A stretch of DNA of 64,000 nt from NCBI RefSeq assembly GCF_036324505.1, contig NC_086370.1:14596600-14660599 (forward strand), written 5' to 3'. Each line of letters begins with the position of its first letter. The stretch's first letter is position 1. The position numbers and the translations under genes are program-made. The notes under the pieces were generated by a model. That model saw only the letters and a program-made list of their open reading frames with translations. It had not been told where the DNA came from and made no database searches. Origin of the DNA: Eleginops maclovinus (lineage: Eukaryota > Chordata > Actinopteri > Perciformes > Eleginopidae). Shown in pieces: positions 37,602-48,938 of this stretch.

Positions 37602-37844
37602 GCCTAAGTTCATGAATGGATTGATTGTTGGTGAGCCCTTATGTAATTTATGCCATTTGCATGTCTATAATCTTTAAAGTTTTCTCTACACAACAAAATA
37701 GCCTCTGTTGAACTTGTATATTTCATTTAATTCCCCCTTTGCTGATAAGTTAGGAAGTGAAATATCTTTGTGTTTGAAATGTGACACTTTGACTGTTTAT
37801 TGACCCACTGTCTGCAGTTCTTGTCTTGTTTATGTGAAGATATT

Positions 37845-37908
37845 TTGTGTGTTTTAATGACGATCTGTTTCTAAACTCTGCTGAGAGAACAGCTCTGATG
37901 CTCGCACA
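37845..37908 (+). promoter_or_regulatory. SECIS element, selenou1 copy 1
   Basis: A stem of TGTGTG (37846-37851) with CGCACA is followed by the quartet strand ATGA (37857-37860). After 12 nt comes the apical AAA (37873-37875). The return strand AGAGAACAG pairs with CTGTTTCT, and the opposite quartet strand is TGAT (37896-37899). Spacing fits canonical eukaryotic SECIS. It lies about 250 nt past the stop codon and before AATAAA at 37998-38003. Confidence 0.87.
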
Positions 37909-37997
37909 TATCCAACACATTTAAAAAGACAGTCTTTGCCTGATATAATGGAGATAGAACCTTTGGAGTGATTGAACACATTTTATGTTTACCATAA

Positions 37998-38003
37998 AAT
38001 AAA
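37998..38003 (+). terminator. Polyadenylation signal, selenou1 copy 1
   Basis: AATAAA about 100 nt after the SECIS, followed by a T/G-rich stretch (TGTCTGTGTGTCGTGTT). Confidence 0.6.
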
Positions 38004-41000
38004 CTACCTAACAACTCATGTTACTGTCTGTGTGTCGTGTTCCACCTTGTCTTCTTCTTTTGCTGGGTGGCATCTATTTTATTGACGCTTATATTTCTGC
38101 TTATCAATCCTATCCTATATAAAACTCTTCACACACAGTAAGCTAACAGGACCTTGATATGTGCTCTCTCACAAATGTTTTAAAAACTCTTCAATGTTAA
38201 TTTGTATACCCCTAATTCCCCTAGGAATTATTCCTGACATCCATCCCACAAGCCTGTCTGAAGTTTCCTAAACATTTTCAATTAATTGTTTAGTCCACAG
38301 AAGTGTTGGAATAAACACCAGAATTTGCATAAAAAATACAATATTAATAATATCTGATATTGAATTGGAGTCACTGGATCACATGTGATGGACCATATTA
38401 AAACGAATGAAATGATCGTGTACTGAATGTTGATGTTTAATCAATCCATGAATTATCTGAAAAGTAGTGCCACACAAGACACTTTTATTATACTTTCTTG
38501 ATGAGCAAGTTAGCACGGCAGTACTGAAAATTGCATTGTTTTTATGTCCTTCAAACTGTTATTTATTGCTGGTTCCAAAGGGAAATCTTGTGGTTAAAAG
38601 CGAGGACTGGGTGTGACTGCAGACAACTGAGAAACTGAGTAATAGACAAGTCTGTCGAATATCCAACCTAAAACTCACTTCATCACGGTCTATTCTTGTG
38701 ACTGCCCGTAGGACTTCATGACATCTTGTCGGCTGAATAGCTTATACCGGACAGGGCCGAGTATATCCCATCACTTGCTCCTCACAAACACCCACGCCAA
38801 TGTTGAAGTCTTCTGAGCCAGCCATCTTGCTCGATTAGTTCCCCCTGCTCCGTGCCAGGATCGTTTACTACGCCTGTGCAGAGATCTGTTGTTTACAAAA
38901 AGCTCCGTTGAGAGAGGCTTGCCGCTTCATTGATTCTGGTGAGTGTACATTATTACAACACTACTCTTAATACAGTGGCAGCATGAGGTGCACCTGCCTC
39001 GGAAGATCCGCTAGTTTCAGACAGTGAATTAAAGGTTTAACTGGAAGCTAACTGCTATTTTATAGTCGTCACCGTGCCAACAGTAATTATAGCCACGGGA
39101 GCTTTGTAGGCCACTGGAAGTATGTATTCATTACGTAAATGTCATCACCATCACATCTCAGGAATGGTGAATTATTTTGATCCTTTTCGGTTACAATTTA
39201 GGTTTAATCTGTAGAGTTATAAGCTAATGTCATTGATTACACATTGGTAGAATGAAGGTCATTTTCTGTCCTGTTGGCTGTCATCACGCAGGCTCAAAGG
39301 GCTGAACAGGTTTAACAGCTTTAGTGCCCTTATCATTACTCAGGCTATTCTAATGAAAACAGACTGCTAATGAATGCAGCAAAGTTAAGTATTAAGCCAG
39401 AACAATACTACTAGACTGGGCCTAATGTAAAACATAACAAAACAATAATGACCAATGGAGTTAGGTATTTTGGACAATATAATGTTGGGCTTGTTTAAAA
39501 GAGGCAGCATTGTTCAGCTTTTGGTGAACATACAGTAAATCAAGAACCAGTCCCTTATCTTTCATGCTAAATGATTATTATAAATAAGGATTTTAACTGG
39601 TGGTAAATATATATGTATATTAAAAGTGAAGTTGATTGTGCAGAATGTTCCTCTTCAGATCGATATATTATTATTTAATTATATCATGTTGTTAAAAACA
39701 GGGAAGGGTGGGAAGTAACTAAGTAGATTTACTCACTGTCATTAAGTACACTTTTGAGATTCATGTACTTTACTTGAGTATTTCTATTTTATGCTACTTT
39801 TACTCCGCTACATTTATTTTGTACCTTTAGCTACTTTACAGATTTGGAATAATAATGTGAAATATAAATAACACTTAAATATCACTTCAGTTACACCTGG
39901 AGTGAATTCACAATCTACCCTGCAGTATACAAAGCCATTCAAACTAGCTGCACCTTTACCATCATTGATTATAATCACAAATATAATCTATCAACTTACT
40001 CTGAAATTGACCAATATGCATAATAAGTACTTCTACTTTTGGTACTTAAAGAATATGTTGAGGTAAATACTTCTGTACTTTTAGTTGAGTAACATTTCTT
40101 TGCAGGACCTTTACTTGTAACCGAGTAAACAACACTCTTGTACTTCTACTTTTACACTTTTACTTAAGTACAACATTTTCTTCAACCTCTGGTTATAAAA
40201 TTCATTAACATGCAGAATTATGATGTTGTTTTAGCTTTTATATACTGTTGGGTCAAATCCTTGGCACATAAAACATCATATTTCAGAAAAGCAGTATCGG
40301 GCATACATCATGTTTGGCATTACCCGTCTTGAAAGTTCCTCTTACTGCTTGTTTTGCAGATGCATTCAAGGAATCTAAACTTCCTGTAGTTGCAGGCGTG
40401 GGCATCAGTCTCTATTGGCTGCTGCTCTTATCATATTTTCAGCCCTTTGTACTCTCTGTCGTTACGTTTCAAAGCACAAATTCATTTACTACTTGAGACT
40501 GGATGAGCGCAATACCAGGAGAATAAGTTGTCCTCACTTTGGAAATGGAGACACGTTAGTATATTCACTTTTTACTTTTTAAAATAATGAAAGACAAAAT
40601 ATAGATTTCTATTACTCTTTTTTTTCTTTTTTAAATCTGCAATCGTGGTCATACTTTATTATCAGTGCATGAATTGTTGCATACTGTAAACCGACTTTTG
40701 AATTAACCCTGCAATTGATTTCCTGATGTTAAATGCACAAACCTAGAGCGTAGGGTGCAAGAATAGGAAGTTTAAAAACAGAACTAACAACTCCAGTGAG
40801 ATTAATAAGATAAGAATAATACCTTTTATATATACATGCTTTAATCGTTAGTTTTTATCTTGATATTGCACAATTTGCAGGGTTGGATAATACATTCTTA
40901 TTTTAAGTATCTAAACTTGGCTCACTGGTTTAATGGTTGGTGTAACATTTTATCTGGGCAGTTTAATCATGGAGAAATATGCATGGTGTTTTTCTTTCTT

Positions 41001-42092
41001 TAATCTGTGAAATCAAAAGCAGACTTCTGGAGAGTCATGCTTGCAGTTGAGGTGGATTGTATTGTCTATAAACAATCTGTGGCGGTACAAGTAGTTTACA
41101 TTTCTTAGAAAAGATTTCTGTTTCTTTCTTCCAGTGAAATCTTGAGGGTATTTCTAGTCAGATACTTTTTCCACGGTTCCGATGCTGGCTCTGTCCAGGT
41201 GTCCGGCAGCTTTGAGGTGGGGACTGTCCCTGCGCTGTTCTCCCCTCTCTCTGGGGAGCACGACCAGGAGCAGCCAGCCTTCCACCACAGCCGGGCTCCA
41301 GTCTCTAAGAACCCAGACAGCTCTGTTTCACCAAAGTGAAGCCAATGCCAGTCCTGATACAAACAAGCCCACTACAGGCAAGGACATATTTGACTGCCTA
41401 CACAATTAGCTCTTCCTGTAACCCAAACTTTAAGTGTGTTGTAGAAACAAATCAGTGACCTGAGCAAAGTATTACCTGTTTCCCACCCACTTGTTATGAA
41501 ATTGGACATAATATACTGTTCACTTCCTGTATTAATTTAATCTTCTAAGCATTGTCAAAGGTTTTTGGTACGAGGTAACGAAGTTTGGATATATAGGATA
41601 TTTTAGGATTAGCGAGGTTGATGGATAAATAGTTTTACTTATCGTACTTAAAGACACTGAAGGATTTCCTAAAGGAAAAAGAACGCATTTAAATTACAAT
41701 TGAAGGCATCCTTCATCAAGAACCACACAAGCTGCAGAAATAACATTTACAAACTGGTTATCTCGTCATGCTGAATAGCATCTCATCTCCTTTGTATGTG
41801 CTCTATTTAATCTCTTGGATGAGCTTCGGATAAGAGTAAAGTGAGAAGAACTTTACTGGTAAAAGGCACCACATGCTCTGATTCAACACGCCACTCAAAC
41901 TCAAGACTGCACGCTGTAAGCTTGGCCTCAGGGAGTTCTGAGTTGGAGGGAACGTGGTAATATCTAATAGTCTGCACACCTTGTGCAAAAACTGTATAAT
42001 CAACATGCAGCATGTTTTTTAACAATTTATTATGATAATGTCAAACTTGTAACACATTTCTCTCCTGGTGTTGTTGCCTGTTTGTGCTGCAG
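38004..42092. other. Spacer between the selenou1 copies, with promoter of copy 2
   Basis: A probable first non-coding exon ends at the donor GATTCTG|GTGAGT near 38939. Upstream of it is GCCATCTTG (38821-38829), like a YY1 core. A hAT-like MITE lies at 39699-40191. A GC-richer stretch at about 41130-41340 is open on both strands after a good acceptor (TTCTTTCTTCCAG, near 41134). It could be an alternative 5' exon, but it matches nothing I know. Confidence 0.45.
39691..40199. mobile_element. hAT-like MITE
   Basis: The body at 39699-40191 starts CAGGGAAGGGTGGGAAG and ends with the inverse of CAGAGGTTGAAG. It is full of AGTACTT/AAGTA-type motifs typical of a common teleost MITE. The flanking 8-mers GTTAAAAA (39691-39698) and GTTATAAA (40192-40199) match at 6 of 8 positions, as for an aged hAT target duplication. 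Confidence 0.68.
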
Positions 42093-42748
42093 TGTCCTCC
42101 GTTTTTGGGCTGGAGGGGGAGCTGTTTGGGATGGGAATGTGGTCTTTGGGTCTGGGGGCTGTCGGAGCTGCACTGGTAGGGATCTTCCTGGCCAACACTG
42201 ACATGTGTCTGCCTAAAGTTGCGCAGGCATCGCTGGAGCACCTTGAAGAAGCTGACCTGCGCTCCACCATAGATGGTAGGAAGGCTTTCTGATTTGCTCT
42301 CCAATAAGCTTGTTCGTAAAACCAGCTGTTGTTAAACCTACTGAAGGAGAATTAACATTACATCAGTAGTATCAGCTATTTCCAGTTTTCGGCATTGCAC
42401 ATGCTCTGAATGAGGTTTTGTGCAACATTTAATGCAAAGCCGCTTTCTCAAATCTGCTGGCCCTACAGATTAGATCACTGTGAAGGTCTTTGTCTGAAGT
42501 GGAAGGGCTTGTACCTATTCTTATTTATTCATATAGATTTTCCATGCGACCGTGAACATTAAGTCTTTTTCTCTGTTTGATGGCTGCATCTTTTATCTTC
42601 TTGTGCTTTTTGTCAGAGACATGTCAGATTGAAAACCTTGTTTTAGGAACAGTTTCTTCTTGTTTTTTCTGCAGATGATAATGTCATAAAAGCAAAGAGC
42701 CTGTGGGACACAAACGGGGCGGTGGTCATGGCCGTACGACGTCCTGGA

Positions 42749-42751
42749 TGA
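42749..42751 (+). other. In-frame TGA, selenocysteine codon (copy 2)
   Basis: G-U-F-L-C context; human PRXL2A has G-C-F-L-C at the same place. Confidence 0.9.
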
Positions 42752-43089
42752 TTTTTGTGCAGAGAGGTGATATAAAATGTTTCTGAATGACAGAGGAGAG
42801 GTCGCTGAATGTGTACAGTGAATGTGAATTATATTTTACTTTGTGTTTTAATCCCTCTTCTCTCTCTCTGTAGGAGGCCTCTGAGCTCTCTGAAATCTCA
42901 GCTGGAAGAGCTCGGAGTCCCTCTGTTCGCTGTTGTGAAGGAGAACATCGGCACAGAGATCCAGGACTTCAGACTGCACTTCGCTGGGGACATCTACATA
43001 GATGAAAAGGTAAGCAGTGAAAACATAACATCTTCCAGAGCCACTGTTAGTTCTCATCTTCCTGTCAGTCCATCAAAATTACTTAGTAA

Positions 43090-43452
43090 AATAGTCTTCA
43101 CTGGCTTCCCGTCTTCCACCGCATGAACTAAAAAATACTAGTCCTCACCTACAAAGCCTTCCACCATCTAGCCCTCCCCTACAAACCCCCATGGTCCGAA
43201 CTACGCAGCTTCGGAGACAGATACTTTTCCGTGGCATCTCCCAGGCTTTTGAATTCCCTCCCCCAAGATCTCCATGATTCCTATTCCCTCACACTATTCC
43301 AGTCAAAACAAATCTCCTCTGTCTACTCATAGCACCCCCATCAATCCATGCACATTGATCGTCTTTCTTTGTCCTTGTTTGTTTGTACTCCTCCCACCCC
43401 ATCCCTGGTATTGTAAAGCGACTTTGAGTGCCAGAAAAGGGCTATCAAAATA
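43090..43452 (+). mobile_element. LINE 3' end (decayed), in selenou1 copy 2 intron
   Basis: The sense-strand translation shows the C-terminal pattern of a LINE reverse-transcriptase ORF: HWLPV near the start, LTYKAFHHLA, then RSFGDRYFSVASPRLLNSLP. It ends in a block (CTTTGAGTGCCAGAAAAGGG) like the conserved L2/Maui-type 3' tail. Frame breaks are present. This is a 5'-truncated copy. Confidence 0.7.
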
Positions 43453-44299
43453 TCAAGTTTTAGTTATTATTTCTATCTTTAATTTTCATTACAGTCTTTT
43501 TAAGCTAAGCAATTTACACACATTAGTAACAATCCTTTGATGGGGAATAAACTCGTAATCATTAGTTATTACAAATATAAATCACATGTGTTAAGAGCTA
43601 GTTAGTTGAGTTGACAAATGATATGATAAAGCTATTCTAAATTTGTCACATCACAGGAAATCCTGTAAGATAAGAACTTGATCAGGCTAAGCTGACACTT
43701 AATTTTGTGAATGCAGCAACACTTCTACGGCCCGCTGCAGAGGAAGATGGGGGGTCTGGGGTTCATTCGCCTCGGGGTGTGGCAGAACTTCATACGGGCC
43801 TGGAGGTCCGGGTACCAGGGCAACATGAACGCCGAGGGCTTCATCCTGGGGGGAGTGTTTGTCATCGGAGCAGGAGACCAGGTGACTATAGCAGACTGCA
43901 CAGGGACATTTCCATACAACTGTATTTTAAATGCTTTATGTCTTTGCAGGGGATTCTCCTGGAACACCGGGAGAAGGAGTTTGGCAACAAAGTTGAAATT
44001 GCAGATGTTTTGGAGGCTGTTAAGAATATTGTGCCAGTTAAATAATTCATTTTTTAGACATTAAACACTGTTTTTAGATCAAAGCTAGAATCAGGAATTT
44101 GTCCATCACTGAAATACCAATAATATAACAACATTTAAGTCTGTGTTGTATGATGTTACAATATATTTCTTCATTTGCACATTCATTTGCTGTTTACTGT
44201 TGGTTATGAAAGCAAAGCTGTGAAATTCAGGACAGGTACAATATTATCACTTATTGTTTTTGTTAATCTCTGCAGACACCTTCTGCTTTTGAGATGGGC

Positions 44300-44305
44300 A
44301 ATAAA
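44300..44305 (+). terminator. Upstream AATAAA before the SECIS of copy 2
   Basis: AATAAA lies between the stop codon (44045) and the SECIS (44529). If it were used, the mRNA would lack the SECIS. Confidence 0.35.
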
Positions 44306-44528
44306 AACAGGTAGTAAGGGACTTAAAGGCAGCATTTTCATTCAGGTACATCAGCCACTCAAAGACACTTGAAATCTGAACTAAAGGCTGGGTTGCACAT
44401 TTGATTAATTATTCTATTAGCGGCGTTAGCGGTACATTCATAACAATGTTCCTGTGTCATTATTTGTTTGCTTCTCCTGGTCAGGCACCACAATGGGCCT
44501 CCAGCATGGCAGACAAGTGTATGTGTAG

Positions 44529-44604
44529 CCTGTGTGTGTGATAATGACAACTTGACTCTAAACTCGACAGAGAGGAGCAGGTTTGATGCTCAAACACACA
44601 CAGG
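44529..44604 (+). promoter_or_regulatory. SECIS element, selenou1 copy 2
   Basis: A strong lower stem, CCTGTGTGTGTG with CACACACAGG (44595-44604), leads to ATGA (44544-44547). After 12 nt comes the apical AAA (44560-44562). The return strand pairs with AACTTG/CTCT, and TGAT (44584-44587) closes the quartet. ATGA-to-AAA spacing is identical to copy 1. Confidence 0.9.
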
Positions 44605-44707
44605 CTCAGCCACTGGCACCATGTTAAGGAGTGTTTGTGTTGCCTGGAGCATTTGTGTGTGACTGAGAGTGTGTGGATCTGTAGATGTTGCTTCAGAAAA
44701 TGAAAGT

Positions 44708-44717
44708 AATAAATAAA
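44708..44717 (+). terminator. Polyadenylation signal, selenou1 copy 2
   Basis: Overlapping AATAAATAAA about 105 nt after the SECIS. Confidence 0.6.
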
Positions 44718-47700
44718 GAAGACCTCATCACCATATTTCGCCGTGTGCGTTTAATTATTTTAACATTTCAAATGAATGTTTGGGCAACACTTGATCGACT
44801 TACAGTTATGTTGGTAATAAATGATTGCATATCCTTTTAGTAGATGTATTTGTAATTACATTTTTTGGACAAAGAAAACACAGATAATTGGATTCAGATT
44901 TTCTGGTAGGTGTATTTACATGTTTGTGTTAACTTAACTGTATACCAGAGATAATTGTTTGCTGTTATAAATTACTACACTAGTGTGTGTTTGACACTCA
45001 TCCACAATTGGTCTGGTATTATGTATTTATGTAAACATTTTTCAGATTTTAGAAATATTATTTAGAATAATTTACAGTTTATCCAGATTTAAACATTAAA
45101 GCCTTCATCCTTCGTTTTGAGATACCAGTCTGACTTGGTCCAGTTTGTGTGTAAATATCATATCCATCTATTTTCAATGACATACACACTCCCTTTTTCC
45201 TGAAGTTAAAGTGATAATCCCGTAGCGTATAAATCAATCCTATGTCTTGTTTAATAGTAATTATTAAATAATATAATAAGTTGTCACATCAACAGAACAT
45301 ACTATTCTAAAAACCAAAGGCCAAGGCTTATTTTCTGTTGAAGGATGTGTGCAAACCTGTTGTAAAACTTCACCCTAAATCACTAATCTTGTGAATTTTT
45401 TTATCCTAAAATCTGAACCAAGACTAGATTAGACTTGGACATATAATCGTGTTTGTATGTCAAGGATTTGTGTGTCTTGCCAAAACATACTGCACCGATT
45501 CATTATCATTTATTTTATCTGATTGTTTTATACTTTACTGGTATTCAAACCAACAAGCCTTCTCAGATCCAAACTGGGTTTTCCCCAAAAGCAGGATAAC
45601 ATTATAAATATTTTTTAATATAGAATTTTTAATAATCAGCAGACAGCTTTGATGTTACATGTTTTATTCTATTGCTCTGAGTAAAGTACATTCCACATCA
45701 TGGAAATATATTTCAACACAATACAAAATAGAGGGAGAAAGCACGGCACCAATAATGACAGGACTACATGTGGAAGTTTATGTACATGAAACAACCAAAA
45801 CATTCAAGGAGTGTACCCATTACAGATTGTCTTTCCATCGTGCCTCCAGTATGCAAAGATTGGACATTTTCTTCATGGCATACAAAGGTACAAATGAGTG
45901 GGTTTTCAATCAGTGCGTCAACATTAACTTGTGCTATCATATTTATAATGAGATTTTGTTGTGATGCCAGAAACATCGATGGCAAAAACCTTTATTTTAG
46001 ATGCTATTTGTTAACGGCAATGCTTTGCAATGTTTTTTTTAAGATTTGGTGAGTTACACTGAGGACCATTTCTAATAAGAAATAAAATGGAAAACATGTT
46101 TTTGCAGCACAAAGTCTGGCAAAAGGTCCGTAAGTTAAAGCTGGAACATAAATATTCAAAGCTACACACTTCTGCTCCTCATTCCTCCACAATCCATACC
46201 CGTCTCGTCTTTGGCTAGATCCATTAGTGCGACACGTTATGGTGGTACAATACAGTCCAAAGCTGAGTTCCACATGTTTACAAATGTATTTAAATGCTAA
46301 AAACCCTACGTTTTGTTCTTGACACTTTTGCGCCATAACTCCAAGAAAAAAAGAGGAAAAAAGCACAAGCTAAATCTACTTGGTTATGAGCAATGAAAGC
46401 TGCCAGACAATGACTGAATGACTAATTAGCAGTAACCATAGTTCCTTCAACATCGTCCAGCACCATAAACAAATACAATCAACATTAAAAATGTCATTTT
46501 AAATAGCAACACAAATCCTAGCACCTACAGCAGCACAGCAAAGGTTATAGCGCAGTTTCACCCTCAGCAGGAACCCAAACACAACACAACATGATGTCTT
46601 AACGATGCAGCCGTGGTATCAAATATTTGAATACAGTAGTGATGCTAACTCTGAAACACTGTCCGGCAGTGCATGTGATCATGTCTTACAGTTACAGTTA
46701 ACAATCATCTGGGATTAGCTGTTTGTATGGAAATATGAATGACAATGGAAAGTTCAAAAAATGATTTCCTCTCCAAATTGGACATCCAACCTTTCCAAAT
46801 AATACAAAGAGTCATATCAAGACGGTAATTCAGGATAGGGTCTGTGGGTTTACAAAATGATCTGATAGCACTTTTTGTAGGATCACATAAACACAATCAT
46901 TGTGCATTTCTGTACAGAAGTTGCTTCAGTGCCCACAATCAGTTTACTTTAAACACATTAACGTTGAAACAATTGACTACAGATCCTTAATGAAGGTGAA
47001 TTTACGTGTAAAAAGATCTGTACAATCTTAATGTTGGGTATAGTTTTCATGGACCTACATACACAAAACATCACGTTACATAAACATTAAATCATAGTTT
47101 TAAATCTATGACTGTGTACACTTCATCGAGCTAAAGTCCACTAGAGGAGCGCCCCTCTAATCTGAAAACACATAAGCCCTAAAAAGGTGCACTCGCTCAA
47201 ATTAGTTTGCAGCAAAACCCCTCTCTCTGTTCTCCGTTAATACGAGCAGCTGAAATTGTTTCCGATGCATATGTGTTGCCATCTGGTGGATTCACTAACA
47301 GAGGCACACCTTAAAGTTAAAATCTCTTATTTTCCACATGCATATGTGCTCCATATATAATACATCATATATATATATATATATTTAGAAATATATCCAA
47401 GAAAAATATGTATTTTTGCATAATCCAGACCGACAACACTGGGATAAATTCACGTTATATCTACTCACGTACAACATCACTATCTAACCACACAGTTTAA
47501 TCAGAAAAGCTCAAACTCAGACAATCTTTCCACTGCAACAGAGCAACAACAAACACTGCGCACTGATTTTGATTTTGTCCAACAACTATAGCCATTTCCA
47601 TTTGGTACAATGGGACTTCAATGGCTCCAGCGCTTACGACAGTTTTGGTTGTCTGACGGATGCACGAAGGAGGAACTGAAATTAAAGAGCATAGACTTCG

Positions 47701-48938
47701 TCCAACCTTCTCACTCAATGCTTCAGCTGAAATGTGGACATGATAATGAGCTACGGGTTCTCAAATAGCAGTACAACGTGGTCTGTCTTCTGCATGTGGC
47801 TGTGCCTAAAACCCACAAGTAATCTTAGCAACAACATGTAGACACATTACAAACAATATTCCTCCACCTGACACAACCAGCAAACAGGCACCACTACCTA
47901 CAACAATTACATATTTCATTTCATTCATTCATTAGTTTCTCCCTAACGATAGCAACGGCAGTATAGTTTATAAAGTCCTCTCAAATGATGAAAGGCTGCC
48001 ATGGCAAGTGTTTATTTATGTTGATAAAAAGCACACATACTAATGTTTTCACTGATGCCCTCTACGGCTGCGCTTTGTGGGTTTTTTGCAATATCACTTA
48101 TATTTAATTTCTGCCACATTGCACCTCAATTACCTGGTCTCTTATTAGGAAGGAGTATAAGTACACTTAAAGGAGAAATGAAAAGAGTAAGCTGCTCCGG
48201 TTAACAAGGAGTACAACAAAAGACTATTCTTCAGAGCTAATAAACACGGTTTTTTCTACTATGGCCACATGGTTCAACTACAAGGTGGAAATTAACTGGT
48301 GGCAGTAATCTCAAAATACTATAGTCAGTGTAGTTTACACATTTTTTAAACAGAATATCGCAACTCTGGCTAGGCAAGAATTGGAAAGGGTACAGCTAAG
48401 TGTAAGGAGACGCAAGGCAAAACATTATTATGTGACATACATGACTTACAACCAAACGCCTACATAAAAACAACAACTCACCAGAGTACTTAAAAACTGG
48501 GCTGGATCTAAATGCACCGTAGACAAATTGGTGAGTGAAAAACAAATCTGTAACTTCATGAACTGACTAAAGGAAGACAGAAAACACATCACGAAACAAT
48601 AAGAAAAAAAAAGAAAATCTGTTCATTTTTTCATTTGTAAGGAGTCATCTATGTACAGAGAGCAATGCCAGTGATCTTAAAGTGTTGTTTTGTTTACCTT
48701 CAGTTATTCTTAACGCATTAACCCTGCAATGTCAATAATGGAGCAGCTTTGTCCAGGTACTTTTGAAAAATAAATGATGCACGACCAAAAAAAAAACAAC
48801 TAAAAAGGAACAAAAATACATGTTTTACCCTCCCACTTGTGCCCTTGGGATTACAGACGTGTGCATAAATGTGCAAGTGTCAGTTTGTGAGTGTGTGTGT
48901 GTGTGTGTTTGAAAAGTGTGGGGATGTATTGCAAGATC
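44718..48938. other. Intergenic and probable long sfxn3 3'UTR
   Basis: selenou1 copy 2 and sfxn3 converge. About 45.66-48.94 kb may be the sfxn3 3'UTR (minus strand); TTTATT near 45662 would be an AATAAA signal. A short (AT)n lies near 47368-47385. No other gene was seen. Confidence 0.4.

Larger units (their letters stand above)
42131..44045 (+). pseudogene. selenou1: Selenoprotein U1 (PRXL2A) tandem copy 2, Sec-TGA, with frameshift in exon 3
   Basis: Coding parts: 42131-42275, 42675-42766, 42874-43009, 43717-43881, 43950-44045. TGA 42749-42751 encodes Sec in VRRPG-U-FLC (Sec74, Cys77). The N-terminus MGMWSLGLGAVGAALVGIFL has the membrane-helix character and sequence of human PRXL2A, so this is the closer orthologue. 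Conserved blocks that follow: SLKSQLEELGVPLFAVVKENIG, FYGPLQRKM, GFIRLGVW, GFILGGVFVIGAGDQ and GILLEHREKEFG. Oddity: the exon at 42874 is 136 nt against 141 in copy 1. Five bases are missing around 42884-42891, so the frame entering from the previous exon hits a stop near 42999, although the rest of the exon is open and conserved in the shifted frame. It may be a real null allele, a polymorphism or an assembly error. A strong SECIS is retained, which argues for recent function. It is typed as pseudogene only because of this frameshift. Confidence 0.8.

Noticed and set aside
40314..40496. 60-codon frame with a hydrophobic stretch
   Set aside because: No homology recognised, no donor site, AT-rich context; likely chance.
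41142..41339. Independent protein-coding gene
   Set aside because: Openness on both strands and lack of any family match make a gene call unsupported; kept only as a possible 5' exon.
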